A stretch of DNA of 11,119 nt from Gammaproteobacteria bacterium (lineage in GTDB: Bacteria; Pseudomonadota; Gammaproteobacteria; Pseudomonadales; Oleiphilaceae), in assembly GCA_003695085.1 (NCBI GenBank), contig RFIV01000378.1, forward strand, positions 1-11,119. The letters run 5' to 3'. Below are positions 1-7,600 of this stretch, piece by piece. Within the stretch, counting starts at the first letter, position 1. Each line of letters starts with the position of its first letter. Under the pieces are notes generated by a model, which ran no database searches, was not told the DNA's origin, and worked only from the letters and a program-made list of their open reading frames with translations. The translations under genes were made by a program, and so were the position numbers.

Positions 1-1
1 G

Positions 2-217
2 GAAGAGGCCCTGCTGGCCTTCCCCGGCTGTGCCATGGTGATTTCACACGACCGCTGGTTCCTGGACCGGATTGCCACCCACATTCTGGCCTTTGAAGGT
101 GACAGCGAAGTGGTGTGGTTTGAGGGGAACTTCTCCGATTACAACGCGGATCTGATCAAGCGCAAGGGTGAAGATGCTCTCAACCCGACGCGCGTCAAGT
201 ACAAGAAGCTCGCGTGA
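2..217 (+). CDS. ettA: Energy-dependent translational throttle protein EttA, C-terminal fragment
   Basis: This is the 3' end of an ABC-F family ATPase gene; the 5' part lies outside the window. The readable frame starts at base 2 and gives 71 residues ending in a TGA at 215-217. It contains the H-loop region of the second ABC domain (VISHDRWFLDRIATHIL), followed by the EGNF..Y and ALNPTRVKYKKLA tail. From memory, this tail closely matches the end of E. coli EttA rather than Uup or other ABC-F members. EttA binds the ribosomal E site and gates entry into elongation according to the ATP/ADP ratio, and it acts in the cytoplasm. A 10-bp hairpin follows the stop at 225-253. Nothing is odd in the visible part. 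The family assignment is secure and the EttA subtype is very likely. Confidence 0.93.
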   Translation, partial: EEALLAFPGCAMVISHDRWFLDRIATHILAFEGDSEVVWFEGNFSDYNADLIKRKGEDALNPTRVKYKKLA

Positions 218-224
218 TCAGGGT

Positions 225-253
225 CACCCGGCTGGCGGGTTGTCAGCCGGGTG
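225..253 (+). terminator. Hairpin after ettA, possible weak terminator
   Basis: A perfect 10-bp inverted repeat (CACCCGGCTG at 225-234, CAGCCGGGTG at 244-253) encloses a 9-nt loop and starts 7 nt after the ettA stop codon. The stem is G/C-rich as in intrinsic terminators, but no T-run follows directly. The nearest is TTTT at 265-268, about 12 nt downstream. It may be a weak terminator or an RNA-stabilising 3' hairpin, so ettA transcription could continue into the PilZ gene. Confidence 0.4.
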
Positions 254-302
254 CAATTCCGGCATTTTCGGTCTATGCTTCCTTGAGTAACAGGAGAGCA
301 AC

Positions 303-653
303 ATGACCGATAATCGCCGACAGTTCAGCCGCATTCCCTTTGACGCACCCGCCCGTCTCGAGGCCCCGGAAGGCACTTCGGCAGAGGTGCACCTGCTGGA
401 TATCTGCCTGAAAGGCGTCCTGATCAGTGCCCCCGCCACCCCGGCACCGGAAACCGGAACGCTGCAGATTCAGCTGGGGGAAGACACCGCCATTCGCATG
501 AGCGTGACGCAGGTTCACCATGAACCTGGCCGGTTGGGCTACCGCTGTGACTTCATCGATCTGGACAGTATTGCGGCCTTGCGACGCCTGGTAGAGCTGA
601 ATCTGGGTAACGCCGAGTTGCTGGATCGGGAGTTCGGCGCCCTGCTCAACTAG
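303..653 (+). CDS. Single-domain PilZ protein, cyclic di-GMP receptor (PA4608-like)
   Basis: A 116-residue soluble protein consisting of one PilZ domain with no signal peptide or membrane segment. PilZ domains bind the second messenger c-di-GMP and relay it to partner proteins. The N-terminal arginine motif RxxxR is present (R6-QFS-R10, with an extra R5). The second motif, normally D/NxSxxG, reads D33-I-C35-L-K-G38, so Ser is replaced by Cys. The C-terminal stretch from IDLDSI to the REF region, including RRLVELNLGNAELL, strongly resembles the monomeric P. aeruginosa c-di-GMP receptor PA4608 as I recall it. The ATG at 303 is supported by AGGAG at 292-296 with 6-nt spacing. The gene is 85 nt downstream of ettA and ends only 3 nt from the stop of the convergent radA gene. 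Its partner is unknown. Confidence 0.93.
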   Translation: MTDNRRQFSRIPFDAPARLEAPEGTSAEVHLLDICLKGVLISAPATPAPETGTLQIQLGEDTAIRMSVTQVHHEPGRLGYRCDFIDLDSIAALRRLVELNLGNAELLDREFGALLN

Positions 654-656
654 ACA

Positions 657-2024
657 TCAGATCAGTTCGAGCGCCTCTTCCAGCCGCTCCACCAGCGTCA
701 CCCTCACGCCTTCGGGCACGTGTCTTGGCCGGTTGCCCTTTGGAATCACGGCATGGGTAAAGCCATGCTTGGCCGCTTCAAGCACGCGTTCCTGACCGTT
801 CTGCACCGGACGCACCTCTCCGGAAAGCCCCACCTCGCCGAAGACCACCCAATCCCTGGGGACGGTACGAGCACGAAAACTGGAAGCCACGGCAAGCAGC
901 GCAGCCAGATCCGCACTGGTTTCAGTGACCTTCACCCCACCGACCACATTCAGATAGACGTCCTGGTCCCCGCAATGCAGGCCACCGTGACGGTGCATGA
1001 CCGCCAGCAACATCGCCAGCCTTTGAGGGTCCTGCCCGACGGCCAGACGCCTGGGCGCACTGCCAAAAGCCTGGTCCACAAGCGCCTGCATTTCCACCAG
1101 CAGCGGCCGCGTGCCTTCCCAGATCACCGTCACCACACTGCCCGGTGCCGGCTGCTCGTCACGATTGAGAAAGATTGCGCTGGGGTTTCGGACTTCCTTC
1201 AGACCAGAATCCAGCATGGCGAATACACCCAGCTCGTTGACTGCACCAAAGCGGTTTTTCTGCGCGCGCAATGTCCGGTAGCGGCTGTCGGCCGTCCCCT
1301 CGAGCATCAGCGACGCATCGATGATGTGCTCAAGCACCTTGGGACCGGCCAGCGAGCCATCCTTGGTGACATGCCCGACGATCAGCAAGGCAGTACCGCT
1401 CAGCTTGGCAAAACGGGTCAGGGCGGCGGCCGCTTCCCGTACCTGGCTCACGCTGCCCGGCGCGGATTGAATGGCCGCATTGAATACCACCTGGATACTG
1501 TCTACCACGAGAATACGCGGCTTTTCAGCCTGCGCGGTGGCGAGGATCTGGTCAATATCCGTTTCACTCATGACCTTGAGCGCATCGACCGGCAGGCCCA
1601 GCCTGCGGGCACGCAGCGCCACCTGCTGCAGGGATTCTTCGCCGGTGACATACAGAACCGGATACTGTTGCGCCAGTTTCGCCAGCGTCATCAGCAGCAG
1701 GGTGGATTTGCCTGCGCCCGGATGTCCGCCCAACAGCACCACGGACCCGGGAACAATACCGCCGCCAAGCACGCGGTCGAGTTCCGCCAGGCCGGTGGAA
1801 ATGCGTGGCAGATCCGAGACATCCACCTCGGCCAGTGTACGCACTTCCGCGCGCTCGCCGGCATATCCTGCGGCACGCCCGCTTCCCGGGCGGGCTGACG
1901 CAGCGCGCGCCTCACGAAACTCTGACACGGTATTCCACTGTCCGCAGGCCGTACACTGACCCTGCCAGCGCGGATAGTCCGCGCCGCACTCGGTACAGAC
2001 GAATTGTGTGCGGGCCCTGGCCAT
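657..2024 (-). CDS. radA: DNA repair protein RadA (Sms)
   Basis: A 455-residue protein, close to the length of E. coli RadA (460). RadA is a RecA-related ATPase that acts as a DnaB-like helicase driving branch migration and processing recombination intermediates. Visible parts, in order, are a four-Cys zinc finger (C10, C13, C24, C27), Walker A GHPGAGKST at 100-108, Walker B ILVVDS at 171-176, the RadA-specific KNRFG motif at 256-260, and a C-terminal Lon-like domain from about 290 that includes GLSGEVRPV. The chosen start is the ATG at 2024-2022. It overlaps the hemE stop as TGATG, which suggests translational coupling. A TTG one codon upstream (2027) is possible but weaker. I see no terminator between its stop and the convergent PilZ gene 3 nt away, so its transcript probably extends into that gene. 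Confidence 0.97.
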   Translation of the reverse strand: MARARTQFVCTECGADYPRWQGQCTACGQWNTVSEFREARAASARPGSGRAAGYAGERAEVRTLAEVDVSDLPRISTGLAELDRVLGGGIVPGSVVLLGGHPGAGKSTLLLMTLAKLAQQYPVLYVTGEESLQQVALRARRLGLPVDALKVMSETDIDQILATAQAEKPRILVVDSIQVVFNAAIQSAPGSVSQVREAAAALTRFAKLSGTALLIVGHVTKDGSLAGPKVLEHIIDASLMLEGTADSRYRTLRAQKNRFGAVNELGVFAMLDSGLKEVRNPSAIFLNRDEQPAPGSVVTVIWEGTRPLLVEMQALVDQAFGSAPRRLAVGQDPQRLAMLLAVMHRHGGLHCGDQDVYLNVVGGVKVTETSADLAALLAVASSFRARTVPRDWVVFGEVGLSGEVRPVQNGQERVLEAAKHGFTHAVIPKGNRPRHVPEGVRVTLVERLEEALELI

Positions 2025-3094
2025 CAACCCGCCTCGTGATACTTCGCGCTCAGCTCGTGTACCGCTTCAATGAATGCGCCCGCATGCGCCGGATCGATAT
2101 CTGGCGTAATGCCATGACCGAGATTGAATACATGCCCGTTGCCCGGCCCGAAACGCTCGAGGATCGAAGCGACCTTGCTGCGAATCACCTCAGGTGTCGC
2201 CCGGAGCGTGGCCGGGTCCATGTTCCCCTGCAGGGCCACACGGTCTCCGACGCGCTGGCGTGCCAGACCAATATCCGTGGTCCAGTCCAGCCCCACGGCA
2301 TCACAGCCGCTGTCGGCGATAGACTCCAGCCACTGGCCGCCGTTCTTGGTGAAGAGAATTACGGGCACCTTGCGCCCCTCGTGCTCGCGGATCAGGCCGT
2401 CGATGATCTGCTTCATGTATGCCAGCGAGAAGGCCTGGTAATCATCCCAGGCCAGCGCCCCTCCCCAGGTATCGAAGATCTGAACCGCCTGCGCACCCGC
2501 GCGGATCTGCGCATTCAAATACCCGGTAACGGATTGCGCCAGCTTGCCCAGCAACGCGTGCATGACCTCAGGCTGGGTGTACATCAGGGTCTTGCTGCGT
2601 GCAAAATCCCGGCTGCTGCCGCCTTCGACCATGTAGGTGGCAAGTGTCCAGGGGCTGCCGGAGAAGCCGATCAGCGGTACACGCCCGTTCAGCGCCGAGC
2701 GGATGGTCCGCACTGCATTGATGACGTAGTCCAGATCGCTTTCCGCATCCGGAACGGGCAGATCCGCCACGTCCTTTTCTGTCCGGACAGCCTTTTTGAA
2801 ACGCGGCCCCTCACCGGTTTCAAAATACAGGCCCAGGCCCATGGCATCCGGAATGGTGAGTATGTCCGAAAACAGGATGGCCGCATCCAGCGGGTAGCGC
2901 TCCAGCGGCTGCAATGTAACTTCGCAAGCCAGCTCCGCGTTCTTGCACAGGTCCATGAAACTGCCCGCCTTCTCCCGTGTTGCACGGTATTCCGGCAGGT
3001 ACCGTCCGGCCTGACGCATCATCCATACCGGCGTCACATCGACGGGCTCACGCAACAGGGCACGCAGAAAACGGTCATTCTTCAGTTCGGACAT
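2024..3094 (-). CDS. hemE: Uroporphyrinogen decarboxylase HemE
   Basis: A 356-residue enzyme (E. coli HemE is 354) that removes four carboxyl groups from uroporphyrinogen III to give coproporphyrinogen III in cytoplasmic haem synthesis. Both family signatures are present: PVWMMRQAGRYLPEY at 22-36, including Arg27 and Arg31, and GFSGSPWTLATYMVEG at 143-158, including Tyr154. Asp77 lies in the LFSDIL motif and corresponds to the essential catalytic Asp. The start MSELKND at 3094 matches the E. coli start MTELKND and has a weak GTGAG ribosome site 6 nt upstream. The frame stays open upstream to 3154, but that extension would run through a terminator hairpin and has no homology. The stop overlaps the radA start (TGATG), so hemE-radA probably form one unit, separated from gltD by the terminator. 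Confidence 0.98.
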   Translation of the reverse strand: MSELKNDRFLRALLREPVDVTPVWMMRQAGRYLPEYRATREKAGSFMDLCKNAELACEVTLQPLERYPLDAAILFSDILTIPDAMGLGLYFETGEGPRFKKAVRTEKDVADLPVPDAESDLDYVINAVRTIRSALNGRVPLIGFSGSPWTLATYMVEGGSSRDFARSKTLMYTQPEVMHALLGKLAQSVTGYLNAQIRAGAQAVQIFDTWGGALAWDDYQAFSLAYMKQIIDGLIREHEGRKVPVILFTKNGGQWLESIADSGCDAVGLDWTTDIGLARQRVGDRVALQGNMDPATLRATPEVIRSKVASILERFGPGNGHVFNLGHGITPDIDPAHAGAFIEAVHELSAKYHEAG

Positions 3095-3112
3095 GGTGTT
3101 CTCACTCAGTTC

Positions 3113-3146
3113 AAATAAAAAGGGCATGGTAGGATATACCATGCCC
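3113..3146 (-). terminator. Rho-independent terminator after gltD
   Basis: On the minus strand a perfect 10-bp stem (GGGCATGGTA at 3146-3137, TACCATGCCC at 3131-3122; its two arms are complementary) encloses a 5-nt loop. It is followed at once by TTTTTATTT (3121-3113). This is a textbook intrinsic terminator, starting 27 nt after the gltD stop. It also ends only 18 nt before the hemE start codon, leaving little room for a separate hemE promoter. Confidence 0.82.
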
Positions 3147-3154
3147 CCGGGCAA
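3126..3154 (-). promoter_or_regulatory. Possible hemE promoter overlapping the gltD terminator
   Basis: On the minus strand TTGCCC (3154-3149) and TACCAT (3131-3126) are separated by 17 nt, each matching the sigma-70 consensus at four of six positions. An alternative extended -10, TGGTATATC (3141-3133), lies in the same hairpin. Either would give a short leader of about 25-35 nt before the hemE ATG at 3094. The matches are modest. The main argument is positional, because hemE needs a promoter downstream of a strong terminator unless it depends on readthrough. Confidence 0.25.
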
Positions 3155-3173
3155 CGTCTTGACCTGAAACAGA

Positions 3174-4592
3174 TCAGACTTCCAGATAGTCCAGAATACC
3201 TTCGGCAGCCTTGCGCCCTTCGGCGATGGCGGTCACCACCAGATCCGAACCACGCACCATGTCGCCCCCCGCAAAGATCTTCGGGTTGGTGGTCTGGTAG
3301 GCATAGGTCTGATCTTCCGGTGCCACGACCCGGCCGCTTTCGTCCAGCTCCACACCGAACTCCTGCAGCCAGGGTGCCGGTGAGGGGCGGAAGCCGAAGG
3401 CAATCAGCACGGCATCAGCCGGGATGATCTCTTCACTCCCCGGCACCACCTCCGGACGGCGGCGTCCGTTTTCATCCGGTGCGCCCAGCTCGGTTCTGAC
3501 CAGTTTGACACCTTCCACCTTGTCGTCTCCGACAATGGCGACCGGCTGACGATTGAACAGGAACTCGACGCCTTCTTCCTTGGCGTTTGCCACCTCACGA
3601 CGCGACCCCGGCATGTTTTCTTCATCCCGCCGGTAGGCACAGACCACTCGCGCAGCGCCCTGGCGAATGGAGGTCCGGTTACAGTCCATGGCGGTATCAC
3701 CGCCGCCCAAAACCACAACCCGCTTGCCTTGCATGTCAATGAACGGCTCGTCTTCGCCAAGCATCTCCAGATTGCGCTTGACGTTGGACACCAGGAACGG
3801 CAGAGCATCGTAAACCCCGGGCAGATCCTCGCCCGGGAAGCCGCCCTTCATGTAGGTGTAGGTGCCCATCCCCATGAAGACAGCGTCATACTCGTCAATC
3901 AGCGCTTGCAGGGTGACATCCTTGCCCACTTCGGTGTTCAGGCGGAACTCGATGCCCATGTACTCAAAGATCTCCCTGCGGCGACGGATCACCTGCTTGT
4001 CGAGCTTGAACTCCGGTATGCCGAAGGTCAGCAATCCACCGATCTCCGGGTTACGGTCGAACACCACCGGGGAGACGCCATTGCGCGCCAGAATATCGGC
4101 ACAGGCCAGACCCGCCGGACCCGCACCAATGATCGCAACACGCTTGTCAGTCTTCACGACCTTGCTCATGTCCGGGCGCCAGCCCATGGAGAACGCCGTG
4201 TCGGTGATGTACTTCTCCACCGCCCCGATCGTGACCGCGCCAAACCCATCATTGAGCGTGCACGATCCTTCGCACAAGCGATCCTGCGGGCAGACGCGTC
4301 CACAGACCTCCGGCAGAGAGTTGGTCTGATGACACAACTCCGCCGCCTCCAGGATGTTCCCCTCGGAGGCCAGCTTCAGCCAGTTTGGAATATAGTTGTG
4401 AACCGGGCACTTCCACTCGCAGTAGGGGTTGCCACACTCCAGACAGCGGTGTGCCTGTTCCGCCGCTTCAGACGGCTCGAAAGGCTCATAGATTTCCACG
4501 AACTGGATCCTGCGCTGCTCAGCCGGAAGCTTTTTCGGGTCACGGCGCTCGACTTCCAGGAACTGGAAAGTGTTGTTCAGACGTTCAGTCAT
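3174..4592 (-). CDS. gltD: Glutamate synthase (NADPH) small (beta) subunit GltD
   Basis: A 472-residue FAD protein (E. coli GltD is also 472) that oxidises NADPH and passes electrons to the GltB subunit for glutamate formation from 2-oxoglutarate and glutamine. The N-terminal domain carries two cysteine clusters, C50/C53/C58/C62 and C97/C101/C107/C111, which ligate low-potential 4Fe-4S centres. An FAD-binding Rossmann motif IIGAGPAG ends at 161, and the NADPH-binding motif GGGDTAMD is at 296-303. A C-terminal FAD motif, FAGGDMVRGSDLVVTAI, is also present. The ATG at 4592 has GAGGT 8 nt upstream. The gene follows gltB after a 35-nt gap with no hairpin, so the two are co-transcribed and encode one complex. 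A terminator follows the stop. Confidence 0.98.
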   Translation of the reverse strand: MTERLNNTFQFLEVERRDPKKLPAEQRRIQFVEIYEPFEPSEAAEQAHRCLECGNPYCEWKCPVHNYIPNWLKLASEGNILEAAELCHQTNSLPEVCGRVCPQDRLCEGSCTLNDGFGAVTIGAVEKYITDTAFSMGWRPDMSKVVKTDKRVAIIGAGPAGLACADILARNGVSPVVFDRNPEIGGLLTFGIPEFKLDKQVIRRRREIFEYMGIEFRLNTEVGKDVTLQALIDEYDAVFMGMGTYTYMKGGFPGEDLPGVYDALPFLVSNVKRNLEMLGEDEPFIDMQGKRVVVLGGGDTAMDCNRTSIRQGAARVVCAYRRDEENMPGSRREVANAKEEGVEFLFNRQPVAIVGDDKVEGVKLVRTELGAPDENGRRRPEVVPGSEEIIPADAVLIAFGFRPSPAPWLQEFGVELDESGRVVAPEDQTYAYQTTNPKIFAGGDMVRGSDLVVTAIAEGRKAAEGILDYLEV

Positions 4593-4627
4593 CGTTTCTT
4601 ACCTCGTATCCGTTTGCCGACTCGCCA

Positions 4628-7600
4628 TTATTCCGGGCGTGCACGCGTGCTGCTGAGCAGACTGGCCAGGCTCGCTGCCTTGGGCGTCACCAGCCAGAAG
4701 CGGGCCACGTAATCATCAAAGTTGTCGAGGATGTTGGTTGCCCACAGGCTTCCGGTTTCCTCCACATGCTCGGCAATGACAGTCTTGAGGTAGTTCCGGT
4801 ACCCCTCCATGGCCTCGGAGGTAATCCGATGGATTTCCACCAGCTCATGGTTGTAGCGATCCACGAAACGGTTGTCGAGATCCAGCACGAAGGCAAATCC
4901 ACCCGTCATCCCGGCACCGAAGTTATACCCCGTCCGGCCCAGTACAGTGATCATACCGCCAGTCATGTATTCGCAGCAGTGGTCACCGACTCCTTCCACA
5001 ACAGCATGTGCGCCGGAGTTGCGAACGGCAAATCGTTCACCGGCAGTCCCGGCCGCAAACAGCTTGCCGCCGGTTGCACCGTACAGGCAGGTGTTACCGA
5101 CAATGGCAGTATCCTGCGTCTCGAAGGCACTGTTTTCAGGCGGACGAACCACCAGCTTGCCTCCGGTCATGCCCTTGCCCACGTAGTCATTGGCATCACC
5201 GGTGAGAATCATGTTCAACCCACCGGCGTTCCAGACGCCGAAGGATTGTCCGGCCGTACCGGACAGATGGACGGTAACCGGGTGCTCGGCCATCCCCTGA
5301 TTGCCATAGCGCTTGGCGATTTCACCCGACAGGCGGGCACCGATGGAACGATCACAGTTGGTGACCGTGAAGCGAAACTCGCCGCCTGCCTTGCGCTCGA
5401 TTGCCGGCAGGATCTCTGCCACCATGCGCTCTGCCAGCTCGCCCTTGTCGAAGGGTACGTTGCGCTCGACCTGACAGGTGTGGGGCTTGTCCGCCGGTAC
5501 CGCATCACTGCCCAGCAACGGCCTCAAATCCAGACGTTTGTGGCGCTCGGTCTTGCCCGGCAGTATCTCCAGAAGCTCGGTGCGTCCGACCAGTTCGTCA
5601 AGCGTGCGTACACCCAGCCTGGCCATCCATTCGCGCGTTTCGCGGGCAACAAAGCGGAAGTAGTTCTTGACGGCCTCCACGCTACCCCTGAAGTGTTTGC
5701 GGCGCAATTCTTCATTCTGCGTGGCCACACCAGTCGCACAGTTGTTGAGGTGGCAGATCCGCAGGTATTTGCAGCCCAGCACCACCATGGGTACCGTTCC
5801 GAAACCGAAGCTCTCCGCACCCAGTATGGCCGCCTTCACAACGTCCAGGCCGGTCTTCAGACCTCCGTCCGTTTGCAGGCGTACGAATCCCCGCAGGTCA
5901 TTGCCACGCAGGGTCTGATGCGCCTCGGACAACCCCAGCTCCCAGGGCGATCCGGCATATCGAATCGAGGTGAGCGGGCTGGCACCCGTTCCGCCGTCAT
6001 ACCCGGAGATCGTGATAAGGTCCGCATAGGCCTTGGCCACACCCGCGGCAATGGTTCCCACCCCCGGTTCGGACACCAGCTTGACCGACACCAGCGCGTC
6101 CGGATTGACCTGCTTGAGGTCAAAGATAAGCTGGGCCAGATCCTCGATGGAGTAGATATCATGATGCGGTGGCGGTGAAATCAGCGTCACACCCGGCACG
6201 GAGAAGCGCAGGGTTGCAATCAGCTTGTTCACCTTGCCGCCCGGCAGCTGTCCGCCTTCACCTGGTTTTGCACCCTGGGCTACCTTGATCTGCAGTACCT
6301 CGGCATTGGTCAGATAGTGGGGCGTCACGCCAAAGCGGCCGGATGCCACCTGCTTGATCTTCGATCGCTTGTTGGTGCCATACCGGGCAGGGTCTTCCCC
6401 ACCTTCGCCGGAGTTGGAGCGCCCTCCGAGTTCGTTCATGGCCTGAGCCAGTGCCTCGTGTGCTTCCGGCCCCAATGCACCTATGGACATGGCCGCACTG
6501 TCAAAGCGCTTGAACAGGGCTTCTTCAGGCTCAACTTCGTCAAGCGGCAGTGGCCGATCTGCCAGCTTGAGTGCCAGAAGATCACGCAGGGCAGCGACCG
6601 GGCGCTCGTTGACCAGCGCGGCAAACTCCTGGTATCGACCGTAGTCGCCGCGACTTGTAGCCTCCTGGAGGGTCTTGACCACATCCGGATTGAAGGCATG
6701 GTACTCGCCCCCATGCACATACTTGAGAATGCCTCCGGTGGGGATGGGCTTGCGCGCAATCCATGCGTCACGTGCAAGGATTTCCTGATCCTTCTGGAAG
6801 TCGTAGAAGGTTGCCCCCTGAATACGGCTGGCCACCCCCTTGAAGCACAGATCCACCACTTCGTCCGCCAGACCGACGGCCTCAAACAATTGCGCGCCAC
6901 GGTAGGACGCAATGGTGGAGATACCCATCTTGGACAGGATCTTGAGCAGTCCCTTGTTGATACCCTTGCGGAAATTGTTCTTGGCCTGCACCGGATCGAC
7001 CAGCATCTCGCCCTTGCGAATCAGGTCATTGAGCACCTGATACGCCAGATAGGGGTAAACTGCCGTGGCGCCAAAACCAATCAGCACGGCAAAGTGGTGC
7101 GGGTCACGCGCCCAGGCGGTCTCGACAATAATGTTGGAGTCACAGCGCAACCCTTTTTCCACCAGTCGGTGATGCACGGCTCCGGTAGCCATGAAAGCAT
7201 TGATGGGCAGCTCGTCACGGCTCAGACCGTTGTCACTCAGAACAATCAGCACATGGCCGTCACGTACCGCCTGTTCGGCGGCATCCGCCACATCCACGAT
7301 AGCTTGCTGCAAGCCACGCTCAGGCCGGAAGGACAGGGGAATCCGCTTCACGCGGAATTCCTCGTGAGTGTTATGCAGGATCTGATCGAACTTGGCGGGC
7401 GACAAAACCGGCGTCGTCAGAATCATGCGCCGGGCATGCTCGGGTGTTTCCTCAAAGATGTTCCGCTCGGCACCCAGGCAGGTCTCAAGGGACATGACAA
7501 TGGTTTCCCGCAGCGGATCAATGGGCGGGTTGGTCACCTGCGCAAACTTCTGGCGGAAGTAATCTGCCACGTTGCGCACCTTTTCAGACAGTACCGCCAC

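Noticed and set aside
240..279. Possible promoters for the PilZ gene (TTGTCA-N17-CATTTT, or GTGCAA-N17-TATGCT)
   Set aside because: Each has one poor hexamer and the first overlaps the ettA hairpin, so neither is firm enough to annotate.
720..1898. 392-codon open frame on the plus strand
   Set aside because: It lies wholly antisense to radA, whose motifs are unmistakable. The protein is rich in His, Gln and Arg, has no recognisable domain, and is a GC-bias shadow.
1805..3118. 437-codon open frame on the plus strand across the radA/hemE junction
   Set aside because: It is antisense to two well-supported genes, with no domain and shadow-like composition.
3095..3154. 20-residue N-terminal extension of HemE
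   Set aside because: It would be encoded by the gltD terminator hairpin and does not resemble any HemE N-terminus. The MSELKND start matches E. coli.
4385..6178. 597-codon open frame on the plus strand
   Set aside because: It is antisense to gltD and gltB. Its length reflects codon bias of the real strand; no motifs are seen.
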